Positions 1-6,998 of a stretch of DNA of 44,551 nt are shown here, piece after piece (the stretch's first letter is position 1; each line of letters starts with the position of its first letter). The stretch is from an uncultured Methanobrevibacter sp. (lineage in GTDB: Archaea; Methanobacteriota; Methanobacteria; Methanobacteriales; Methanobacteriaceae). A program made the translations under genes and the position numbers. The stretch is from the NCBI RefSeq assembly GCF_900316895.1, contig NZ_ONER01000007.1, positions 1 to 44,551 of the forward strand, read 5' to 3'. Below the pieces are notes generated by a model, which saw only the letters and a program-made list of their open reading frames with translations, did not search any database and was not told the origin of the DNA.

Positions 1-76
1 CGAATCTAAATTCGTTCGACTTGCATGGCTTAATCGAATCCCAATAGCAGTAACATCTGCCAGGATCAAACAGAAT
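1..76 (-). rRNA. 16S ribosomal RNA, 5' end (partial)
   Basis: Read on the minus strand, position 76 downward begins ATTCTGTTTGATCCTGGCAG, the conserved archaeal 16S 5' terminus, followed by AAGCCATGCAAGTCGAACGA near position 30. The gene runs off the left edge, so only about 76 nt of roughly 1,480 are present. The variant agrees with Methanobrevibacter as I remember it. The mature 5' end is placed from the conserved motif and could be off by a few bases. Confidence 0.93.
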
Positions 77-612
77 TGAATCACATAACAGACATAATAA
101 GTATAAAGTATTATGAAGTACGCTAAATATAGACGAGTATTACACTAAACTAGTTTGTAACTAATTCACCACATACTACAAAACCAACATCATACTTGAG
201 AAAATTCAAGTACTCACAAATGTATAGCTACATGCGGAAAGCAACCATCATAGTAAAAATTGCTCCATGCAATAATACTTAGGTCATCGCCATAAAAACA
301 CATAGCACAACTAATAGACAGAGAAATTTTATTAACAAATTCAATTAAAAAATATTGCAAAAAATAATCAAATATGAAATAAATAAAAAATAATATTTCT
401 AATCAGAAAACAATATTAAATAATTATAATTTAGATTAAAATAAAGTTTTAAGAAATATTTTTAAAAAAGAATTTTTAAATTCTTAAAAAATCAAAATAA
501 AAAAAATATTAAACAAAATAATAAAATAAAAAAGAATAATTAAGTTTCGTGCATGAAAAAATCATACACAAAATAACTAGTATATAAATGTATCCCTAAC
601 ATTTATAAATGA
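77..612 (-). other. rRNA leader and upstream spacer, no gene seen
   Basis: These 536 bases lie between the 16S 5' end and the convergently positioned end of the tRNA methyltransferase gene, and hold no convincing ORF. The half nearest 16S (77-310) is moderately structured and includes a 7-bp dyad, TACTTGA and TCAAGTA, at 193-212. The outer half (310-560) is almost pure A/T. I looked for the 7S (SRP) RNA and tRNA-Ser that precede 16S in some Methanobacteriales and found no GC-rich structured stretch that fits. The region is probably the transcribed rRNA leader, including one arm of the 16S processing stem; the other arm lies outside the window. Confidence 0.6.
581..588 (-). promoter_or_regulatory. 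probable rRNA operon promoter (TATA box)
   Basis: On the minus strand this reads TTTATATA, a perfect archaeal TATA box, pointing toward the 16S gene. The next gene on this strand ends upstream at 613, so the box cannot serve it. Transcription would start about 25 nt further on (near 556-560), which implies a leader of roughly 480 nt before 16S. No equally good box lies nearer to 16S, but the region is so AT-rich that a second start cannot be excluded. Confidence 0.5.
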
Positions 613-1647
613 TTATAATTTTTTACGAATGACAGAAATAATTCTTGTTAAACTTCTATGCATTTTTATCCTGTATTGCTCAACAATTACAAATCCTACT
701 TCATCAACCATCGGTTTTAAGTCAACATAATGTGGAGAAGCCATACAGAGGTAAGCATCATCCTTCATATTATCATAAATTGCATGGAAAAATTCTTTGA
801 AAATTTCTTCACCGTCAACATCTCCGGTTGAAGTTGAAATTCCATAAGGAGGATCGGTAACCACACTAGCTACCTTTTCATACATCTTAAGTTCACGTAC
901 ATCTAAATGAAAAGTCCTATAATCCTCAATGCCATAATAATCTAAATTGATAGCAGTTCCATTTTGCATTTTCCAGTATATATCTGACCCAACGACTTTA
1001 CATCCGATCAATCCTGCCTCTATCAATATCCCTCCGGTTCCGCAAAAAGGATCAAGCAGCAATTCGCCTTCATTAATCCTGGACAGGTTAACCATACACC
1101 TTGCCAGCTTCGGATTCATGGATCCAGGATAGAAAAATGGTCTTTTATGTGGTTTACTTTCTTCAAAATGTTTTTTATTTAGTTTTATTCTTTCAATGCC
1201 CACATATAATTCATCACCATAAGCAACAACCCTGACTAATGTATTGGGCTTTGATAAATTAACTTTAATTCCCTGTGAATTTTCAAGAATAAGTGTTCCC
1301 AACTTTCTTTCATAACCTACAGTATCAACTTCTGAACGGATTCTTTTTACACGCACTGCAAAGTTCTCGTCAATAACACTTGACCAGTCAACACCTAAAA
1401 CATCCTTATCCAAATTTTCCACATCTGTTTTTAAGATATGCTCATGAACCTCATGAGTATAGCCTAACCTTTTGGTTAAAATCTGATAGTAATCCATGAA
1501 ATTATCCTGTGAAATATCTTTTAAAAGAACTAATCCTTCGGTTACATGATCTATTTCAGCATCGATATCTTCACATTCCATAACTGCCTTGAGTTCAGCC
1601 AACGGCAATTCCGGATGTTCCTGTGACTGTATACATAATAATTCCAT
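613..1647 (-). CDS. tRNA (guanine(10)-N2)-dimethyltransferase, THUMP-containing
   Basis: The 344-residue protein has the two-part layout of archaeal Trm-G10/Trm11 enzymes. A THUMP-type RNA-binding region fills about the first 150 residues, and a Rossmann methyltransferase domain follows. SAM-binding motif I is DPFCGTGG at 199-206, and the amino-methyltransferase signature DPPYG is at 265-269. Members of this family methylate the exocyclic amine of G10 in tRNA, using S-adenosylmethionine, in the cytoplasm. Length is normal for the family. It ends 25 bases before the probable rRNA promoter and starts 61 bases after the PH-domain gene, so the two may be cotranscribed. The G10 assignment is from family knowledge; a different guanine target is possible. 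Confidence 0.85.
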   Translation of the reverse strand: MELLCIQSQEHPELPLAELKAVMECEDIDAEIDHVTEGLVLLKDISQDNFMDYYQILTKRLGYTHEVHEHILKTDVENLDKDVLGVDWSSVIDENFAVRVKRIRSEVDTVGYERKLGTLILENSQGIKVNLSKPNTLVRVVAYGDELYVGIERIKLNKKHFEESKPHKRPFFYPGSMNPKLARCMVNLSRINEGELLLDPFCGTGGILIEAGLIGCKVVGSDIYWKMQNGTAINLDYYGIEDYRTFHLDVRELKMYEKVASVVTDPPYGISTSTGDVDGEEIFKEFFHAIYDNMKDDAYLCMASPHYVDLKPMVDEVGFVIVEQYRIKMHRSLTRIISVIRKKL

Positions 1648-1708
1648 TGAAATTCACCTAAATCGAAATAATTTTGTTACTTTTTTAAAAAGAAATGTGG
1701 GAAAATAC

Positions 1709-2719
1709 CTATTTTTTAAATTTGTCAAAATGTCTTTGAATGGCTTTTTGGGAAGAAGCATCTACATTTTGAGGTTCATTTTGAGGATATTCTTCGACCG
1801 CTTCATCATAATAACTTTGCGGTTCATTATTGTGATAATAATCTTCATCAACATAAGAATGATTATCGGGAATTCTGTTATACTGATTATTGTTTTGGCG
1901 AGGATTTCGAGACCTATTAAATCCGCTGTCATATGGTTCATATTCATAGGTATGACGAGGATGCTGATTGGAAATATTGTCGAAGTTTTCAGGGTAATAG
2001 TCATATTCCCTTCTTGGATATGAATTTCTCTCATGGGTTATTGGAGTTATAGGTTCATATTCATCGTAATAATCATTTCTGCCGAGATAATCATCCTGAC
2101 TTGAATAATCGTCATTTCTAGGATAATACTCGCTTTCATCCCTGTATCCCCTTTCAGAGTAAGGAGGCATTTGCTGTGGAGGATCCTGGAAATTTCTTGG
2201 CCCAACCATTCTTGAGAAAATTATTTCCTCAACTTCAGAAGGATTGGAAATGCTTTTAAGCTCCATTTGATTGTTGTCATAAGCGCTGAAAACAGAAACG
2301 GAACCCACATTAATTATTTTTCCGAGAATACTTTGAGAAGTGTTAATATCCTGAATTGTTGCATAAGGCATATAATTTTTTTTAGTGGAAATTACACCTG
2401 ATTTGATAATAATTTTAGTGTCGGTCAGGGTGTATTCAGTTGAATACCATCCGACCAACTGCCAGATTATATAAATAACAGTAATAAGAATGACTACAAA
2501 AAAAGCGATAGCCGTATAACTTGTCAGGGAAAGTTTGATTCTAGAAATCAGATAAACCTGCATTTTACCTATGAATTTGATTGCCATAGGTGAGACGGTT
2601 AAGATAACTATCAATAAAACAATACCCAATATTGCCTTTTTGCATCCCAAAATCATATTGGGTCTGGTTTTATAAATGACTCTGTCATTTGCCCTTGCAT
2701 CATTTCTATCAAATAACAT
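1709..2719 (-). CDS. bacterial-type PH domain (YdbS/DUF304-like) membrane protein with long disordered tail
   Basis: Residues about 28-50 and 70-92 are hydrophobic and form two membrane helices. They are followed by a bPH2-type domain (about 95-170) with the usual TLTDTKIIIKSGVIS-type strand pattern. The remaining half (about 175-336) is low-complexity, dominated by Y, N, D, P, R and Q, with scattered DDY/YYD patches, and is surely unstructured. Proteins with bPH2 domains are membrane-associated, but few have known functions. The ATG lies roughly 25 bases after a TTTAAAATA-like box, so the mRNA may be nearly leaderless. Long ORFs in other frames over the tail are shadows of its biased composition. 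The tail has no family I recognise. Confidence 0.75.
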   Translation of the reverse strand: MLFDRNDARANDRVIYKTRPNMILGCKKAILGIVLLIVILTVSPMAIKFIGKMQVYLISRIKLSLTSYTAIAFFVVILITVIYIIWQLVGWYSTEYTLTDTKIIIKSGVISTKKNYMPYATIQDINTSQSILGKIINVGSVSVFSAYDNNQMELKSISNPSEVEEIIFSRMVGPRNFQDPPQQMPPYSERGYRDESEYYPRNDDYSSQDDYLGRNDYYDEYEPITPITHERNSYPRREYDYYPENFDNISNQHPRHTYEYEPYDSGFNRSRNPRQNNNQYNRIPDNHSYVDEDYYHNNEPQSYYDEAVEEYPQNEPQNVDASSQKAIQRHFDKFKK

Positions 2720-2773
2720 AATATACTATTAGAATTTATTTTAAATAAAGTTTTAGAAAAAAAAGTTATAAAA

Positions 2774-2839
2774 AATAAGCCTCAGCTCGCCCATCATTCA
2801 TCACATATCAGAGCTCATAGGGTTCATCATTGGCTTATT
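2774..2839 (-). ncRNA. box C/D guide sRNA
   Basis: On the minus strand all four boxes are present in order: C box ATGATGA (2830-2824), D' box CTGA (2811-2808), C' box TGATGA (2803-2798) and D box CTGA (2785-2782). The two guide segments are both exactly 12 nt, ACCCTATGAGCT before D' and ATGATGGGCGAG before D. The D'-C' spacer is 4 nt. An 8-bp terminal stem, AATAAGCC with GGCTTATT, closes the RNA. This is the symmetric architecture of archaeal C/D sRNAs, which direct 2'-O-methylation through L7Ae, Nop5 and fibrillarin. It begins 11 nt after the pan stop on the same strand, so it is probably released from the pan transcript. By the D+5 rule both guides would target a C. Confidence 0.88.
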
Positions 2840-2850
2840 GTCAATTAAAT

Positions 2851-4107
2851 TTATCCGAACATCATTCCTGCTTCTGATTTAAATATTTCGTCTTCTTTAT
2901 TTTTATCCATAACTTTATCTACAGCTTTCATAAAGTCATCGACAGTGATTTTATCACGTTTAGCACGAATTGCAAACATACCTGCTTCGGTACATACTGC
3001 CTTTAAATCAGCACCGGAAAATCCATCTGTCAAATCAGCTAACAGGTCAATGTCAGCCTCTTCATCAAATGACATGTTTTTAGTGTGAATCTTAAGAATT
3101 TCACGTCTTCCGTCCACATTTGGAAGAGGAACTTCAATGAATCTGTCGAAACGACCAGGACGTAAAAGTGCAGGGTCCAGGATATCTGGCCTATTGGTTG
3201 CACCTATAATTCCAATGTCACCTCTTGATTCGAATCCATCGAGTTCAGCCAGAAGCTGCATCAATGTCCTTTGAACTTCTCTGTCCCCACTGGTGGAACT
3301 TTTTAGCCTTTTTGCAGCAACTGCATCCAATTCATCAATGAATATGATGGCAGGAGCCTTTTCTTTAGCGAGTTCGAAGACTTCACGAACAAGCCTTGCA
3401 CCTTCACCGATGTACTTTTTAACAAATTCGGAAGCTACAATCTTGATGAAAGTAGCATTGGTTTCATTAGCAACTGCCTTTGCAAGCAAGGTTTTACCGG
3501 TTCCAGGAGGTCCGTATAGCAATATTCCTTTAGGAGGTTCTATTCCTACTCTTTCAAACAATTCAGGTTCTGTCAAAGGAAGTTCAACGGTTTCCTTAAC
3601 TTCAATGATTTGTTCTTCTAAACCACCGATTTTATCATAGGTAATGTCAGGTTTGGTTTCAATTTCCATTCCTGAAACGTTTGCGTCCTTTTCAGACGGC
3701 AATACTTCAACTATACCGAATGTCTGTTGATTTAAAGCCACCCTTGAACCAGGCACTAATAATTTTTCATCTAAGAATTTTGAGTAATTAACAAGAAAAC
3801 TAGGTCCAGTACTGCTTTTAACTGTCATTCTATGATCATCTAATACTTCTGTAATTGTAGCAAGCACTAATGGAGGAGATCTGAATCTGTCTACTTCTGA
3901 CCTGAGAGATTTAACTTCTCTTTCAAGTCTGATCTTTTCATTTTCTATTAAGACTTTATCCTTTTCTAATTTCCTAACTTTCCACATTAAGTTACTTTTA
4001 GCTTTGGATTTTTCTTCTCTTAAAATATCAATTTCCTCTTGTAGAAAATCTACTTTTTGGATTAACTGTTCTTTTGAAGAATTTTCCAAATCATTAAAAT
4101 CATTCAT
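2851..4107 (-). CDS. pan: proteasome-activating nucleotidase (PAN) AAA+ ATPase
   Basis: PAN unfolds substrates and feeds them to the archaeal 20S proteasome. Numbering from the longer frame, an N-terminal coiled coil (about 12-80) is followed by an OB-fold region and the AAA+ module. That module has Walker A GPPGTGKT (202-209), Walker B IIFIDE (247-252), and the second region of homology ending in GRFDR with the arginine fingers. The C-terminus is MFG, a phenylalanine version of the HbYX gate-opening motif. The longest frame starts at 4116, but that ATG directly abuts GGAG. The ATG three codons later (4107) sits four bases after GGAGATGAT, so it is the likelier start (418 residues). The C/D sRNA follows at once. 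Confidence 0.95.
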   Translation of the reverse strand: MNDFNDLENSSKEQLIQKVDFLQEEIDILREEKSKAKSNLMWKVRKLEKDKVLIENEKIRLEREVKSLRSEVDRFRSPPLVLATITEVLDDHRMTVKSSTGPSFLVNYSKFLDEKLLVPGSRVALNQQTFGIVEVLPSEKDANVSGMEIETKPDITYDKIGGLEEQIIEVKETVELPLTEPELFERVGIEPPKGILLYGPPGTGKTLLAKAVANETNATFIKIVASEFVKKYIGEGARLVREVFELAKEKAPAIIFIDELDAVAAKRLKSSTSGDREVQRTLMQLLAELDGFESRGDIGIIGATNRPDILDPALLRPGRFDRFIEVPLPNVDGRREILKIHTKNMSFDEEADIDLLADLTDGFSGADLKAVCTEAGMFAIRAKRDKITVDDFMKAVDKVMDKNKEDEIFKSEAGMMFG

Positions 4108-4269
4108 GTGAATCATCTCCAGTTAGTTTAAAATTTTAACAACATGTTACTTTAATAACAATTAGTAACTTTAAAGTATTTAAAGGTATTCATTTTAACT
4201 TATACTAACAATCATTATATAACATTAATAATATATATTAATTTAGAAAAACTAAAGGAACTGATTACT

Positions 4270-4770
4270 ATGGAATGTGAAATTTGTGGCAAACCCGTGC
4301 CAGAAAACAATCCAATAAGAGCAAAAATTGAAGGATCAGTAATGGTTGTCTGTAAAGAGTGCTCAAAACTTGGAAAAGTCCAAAAAGCACCGCCTAAACC
4401 AAAATTCGTTAAACAAAATAATAGAAATAAGAATCAAAGGCCGGCAACCACAAGGAACAGACCTTACTCAAGAAACGATGAACCTTCAGAAGAGTTAATT
4501 GAAGACTTCAGCTTTGAAGTCAGAAAAGCAAGAGAAGCTAAAGACTGGTCCCGTGAAGACTTAGGCAAAAAGATTAACGAAAGGGTTTCAGTAATAACCA
4601 GAATTGAAACCGGAAAAATGACTCCAGACACCAAACTTACAAAAAAGCTGGAAAAAACATTAGGCATAACATTGCTTGAAAAAGTAGACAACATTGATTT
4701 GAATCAATTCATAAATAGTTCCTCTGGAGAGAGAACATTAGGCAACATCATGAAAATTAAAAGAAAATAG
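4270..4770 (+). CDS. multiprotein bridging factor 1 family transcription factor (aMBF1)
   Basis: The 166-residue protein starts with a zinc ribbon (CEIC at residues 3-6 paired with CKEC near 28-31). A basic linker follows (about 40-75, rich in K, R, N and Q). A Cro/C1-type helix-turn-helix (about 80-145) carries the family-typical VRKAREAKDWSREDLGKKI start and RIETGKMTPD turn. This zinc-ribbon plus HTH order is the archaeal form of the eukaryotic coactivator MBF1. Archaeal members have been linked to the ribosome and translation as well as transcription. It is divergent from pan across a 162-base AT-rich spacer and convergent with the gene at 4771, sharing a hairpin at the junction. No promoter feature beyond AT-rich TATA-like tracts stands out. 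Confidence 0.9.
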   Translation: MECEICGKPVPENNPIRAKIEGSVMVVCKECSKLGKVQKAPPKPKFVKQNNRNKNQRPATTRNRPYSRNDEPSEELIEDFSFEVRKAREAKDWSREDLGKKINERVSVITRIETGKMTPDTKLTKKLEKTLGITLLEKVDNIDLNQFINSSSGERTLGNIMKIKRK

Positions 4771-4788
4771 CTATTTGGTATAGCTATT
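4766..4788. terminator. dyad at convergent gene ends
   Basis: AATAGCTA (4766-4773) and TAGCTATT (4781-4788) form a perfect 8-bp stem with a 7-nt loop. The dyad contains the stop codons of both convergent genes (MBF1 and the gene at 4771). Archaeal termination relies mainly on T-tracts, so a role as a bidirectional terminator or mRNA 3'-end stabiliser is only suggested by position. Confidence 0.3.
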
Positions 4789-5202
4789 CAACTTATCATT
4801 TCTGATATGCCTTTCTTTTTTATTTATTTTATAATCAATCATCCCATCATTGATGGCTTTAGTGGAATGATATTCATTGAACTCATCAGCATTATTTAAA
4901 ACATATTCTAATTTGGAATAGGCATCATATTCATCACTGACGACAACAACATGAGCCGGAGGATGAATCTTTTTAACCTGCATGATGCTTAAGGTAGTGT
5001 CTTCCTTTACAAAAAATGCAATGGCAACATTGGATTTAGTCTTAAGTTCAGAATTTAGAATTCCCTCCACCAATGAATCTGCAAACTTTGCATCGACAAC
5101 CTTAGGCTTTGTAGTCAGGTTCAAATTACCATGACGTTCCATATCTGCAATTGCACTAAGCAGTTTAGAATTGCTTTCTCCTCTAACCAATATTAACGCC
5201 AC
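4771..5202 (-). CDS. conserved methanogen protein, tentatively DUF356
   Basis: I do not know a function for this protein. It opens with MALILVRGESN, then ADMERHGNLNL and KPKVVDAKFADSLVEGIL. This resembles my memory of the DUF356 family, which is confined to methanogens. No membrane segment, metal-binding motif or known catalytic signature is visible. The C-terminal 30 residues are strongly basic. The longest frame begins at 5211, but that GTG lies inside a GGTGAT Shine-Dalgarno. The GTG at 5202, four bases after it, is the likelier start. It is the last gene of a tight minus-strand operon with the two membrane-anchored proteins upstream, and starts 5 bases after the preceding stop. Confidence 0.6.
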   Translation of the reverse strand: MALILVRGESNSKLLSAIADMERHGNLNLTTKPKVVDAKFADSLVEGILNSELKTKSNVAIAFFVKEDTTLSIMQVKKIHPPAHVVVVSDEYDAYSKLEYVLNNADEFNEYHSTKAINDGMIDYKINKKERHIRNDKLNSYTK

Positions 5203-5207
5203 GATAA

Positions 5208-6473
5208 TCACCTACTCTGGAATGATTTTAATAATCTGGACCTGAATACAACTAAAAGTATTAAAATAATTCCTACTGCAGTCTGAATACTACCCAATAT
5301 GTTTAAGATATTGCCGTCAATAGGCAAATCCCATGTTGGAGAGGATCTGTCTCCAGGAAGTGCATTATAATAGACACCAACCGCTTTAGAACCTTGCTTG
5401 ACGTTAATGTCTTTAGGTTCTACATGGTCAACACCCATAATAAGTCCATTTTTGATTCCTCTATTGATTGAACCTGCAATAGCTGATGCATCATATCCAT
5501 ATTTTGCAACAGACGCTTCAACAATTTCAGAGGTAGTTGCTGCCAAACCAGGTTTGTCACTTCCATAAACTGAAACACTGACCGCATTCGGACTTATGGT
5601 CAATGCTGAACCCAATGCCTCATATGCATGAACGACTCTAAGCTCCGCTCCGCAGACAGGACATCTGTCATATGATTCGGCTCTAGGATAACCCATACCC
5701 CATCCGCATTCATCACAGACTTTTGAGTATTCATCATCCATAGGATAACCGGTTTGATTCATGTCAACCGGAGTGAACATGTCATCTGTTGAAATTCCAG
5801 AAATCAAATTCACTCCACCACCACCGTATTTTTCACCGGAGTCTTTAGCTACTTCACCCATTGCTTCTGAAAGAATTGTGGTTGCAGGGTATCCGTCCCT
5901 GATCATCTTCCCAATATTCATTGCGGTTTCTTTTCTGACAGTATCAGCAGTACCGTATAATGGATTTCCTTCAGTGTTCCTTAAGTGAATAATAGCTCCT
6001 TTTTGACCAGGCTGCAATGTAGCCACACCACTGGTGTATGGAGTTACCTTAATATCGTTACTTGCATCATCAACAGTGATTACATAAGCATTAAATGAAC
6101 CCCCAATAGCTGCACCAATACTTGGACCGCCAACTACCAGACGAGCTCCCTTAAATTGAGAAGCTAGAGATGCTGCAGAAGCTGCAGAAGCATTATTCTC
6201 CAGATTAGCTACCGCATCAATAACAGAATCCAACCTTGTATCAGAACTACCAGTACCCCCTGAGAGCACTGCAAAATGATTATTTTTAGACATTAAAAAT
6301 GTAGACTGGAACATGTTTTCTGCAAAAGACATACTTCCCGCTGCTGCTCCATTAGGATCCTTACCGGATGGGTCTGTAATAACAATAATGTTACAAGTAG
6401 CAGCAACACTGCTCATTGTCATCAGAAATATTATTAAAAAAACAATTGACATGTGGAATTTGGTTATCTTCAT
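5208..6473 (-). CDS. membrane-anchored zinc-ribbon protein of methanogens, function unknown
   Basis: The 421-residue protein has a signal-like hydrophobic segment (about 8-25) and a C-terminal membrane helix (about 388-412) followed by a short basic tail. Most of it would therefore lie outside the cell with both ends anchored. The intervening region is rich in A, G and S, with GGTGSS, GGPSIGAAIGG and GEKYGGGG loops. A four-cysteine zinc ribbon is present (C253, C256, C271, C274; CDEC and CPVC). Its ATG overlaps the stop of the POTRA-like gene (ATGA), with GGGTGAC upstream, so the two are translationally coupled. The neighbourhood of pseudomurein genes suggests an envelope role, but no enzyme family was recognised. 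Confidence 0.6.
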   Translation of the reverse strand: MKITKFHMSIVFLIIFLMTMSSVAATCNIIVITDPSGKDPNGAAAGSMSFAENMFQSTFLMSKNNHFAVLSGGTGSSDTRLDSVIDAVANLENNASAASAASLASQFKGARLVVGGPSIGAAIGGSFNAYVITVDDASNDIKVTPYTSGVATLQPGQKGAIIHLRNTEGNPLYGTADTVRKETAMNIGKMIRDGYPATTILSEAMGEVAKDSGEKYGGGGVNLISGISTDDMFTPVDMNQTGYPMDDEYSKVCDECGWGMGYPRAESYDRCPVCGAELRVVHAYEALGSALTISPNAVSVSVYGSDKPGLAATTSEIVEASVAKYGYDASAIAGSINRGIKNGLIMGVDHVEPKDINVKQGSKAVGVYYNALPGDRSSPTWDLPIDGNILNILGSIQTAVGIILILLVVFRSRLLKSFQSR

Positions 6474-6916
6474 CCAGTCACCCCAACCGTCTGATTCTTT
6501 AATTCAACAGATGAAAAGTCTTCTATTACGGTTACTGTAACAACACCGGTATTTTTATCAACCTGCACATCCGCAGCAGTAATTGGTTCAACAGATGTAC
6601 CAGGTACTGTCGACCGTGTTGCAAACTCTTGAGCCGTTTGTATCGCATCCTGCAAGGAAACCTCTCTTTTAGAAGTTTTTAAAATATCCCCGTAGATTAC
6701 ACTTCCATCCCTGAAACCGGCCTGCATAACATTATATCTGACAGTGTCTGCAGGAACAATATCGTTTCCTTTAACAATGAGTCCGGAAATAGCGATACCG
6801 TCATCGACATCAGTAGAGGAGGCAAATGCTACATATGTAATTAAACGACCGCAAAGAATTAAAATAAACGCTAATAATAAAATTATTAATGTGTCTCTCC
6901 TAATCTTTATAAACAT
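6470..6916 (-). CDS. single-pass membrane protein with POTRA/FtsQ-like domain
   Basis: A short basic cytoplasmic start (IKIRRD) is followed by one membrane helix (about residues 9-31) and an extracytoplasmic domain. That domain opens with GLIVKGNDIVPADTVRYNVM and continues with a QAGFRDGSVIYGD segment. The pattern (VxGN, then P-x-DTV helix, then G-x-xxGD) is what POTRA domains of FtsQ, DivIB and BamA look like. The remainder (about 85-148) repeats strand-forming V/T-rich stretches. The ATG at 6916 lies 8 bases after GAGG and is preferred to the in-frame ATG two codons earlier. It is the first gene of a three-gene operon and lies next to the pseudomurein ligase. The POTRA call is by eye and uncertain. 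Confidence 0.5.
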   Translation of the reverse strand: MFIKIRRDTLIILLLAFILILCGRLITYVAFASSTDVDDGIAISGLIVKGNDIVPADTVRYNVMQAGFRDGSVIYGDILKTSKREVSLQDAIQTAQEFATRSTVPGTSVEPITAADVQVDKNTGVVTVTVIEDFSSVELKNQTVGVTG

Positions 6917-6998
6917 GTTCATATCCTCATAGTGTCATATTCTTTTAAAAAGAATGAATTTATACATTTATTATATTAAATCAATGTAATATTTAAAT

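Noticed and set aside
77..310. A 7S (SRP) RNA or tRNA-Ser gene upstream of 16S
   Set aside because: No GC-rich SRP Alu or S-domain helices and no tRNA T-loop or anticodon arm could be found.
1589..2034. ORFs on both strands within the PH-protein tail
   Set aside because: They arise from the low-complexity codons of the tail and have no ribosome site or protein-like composition.
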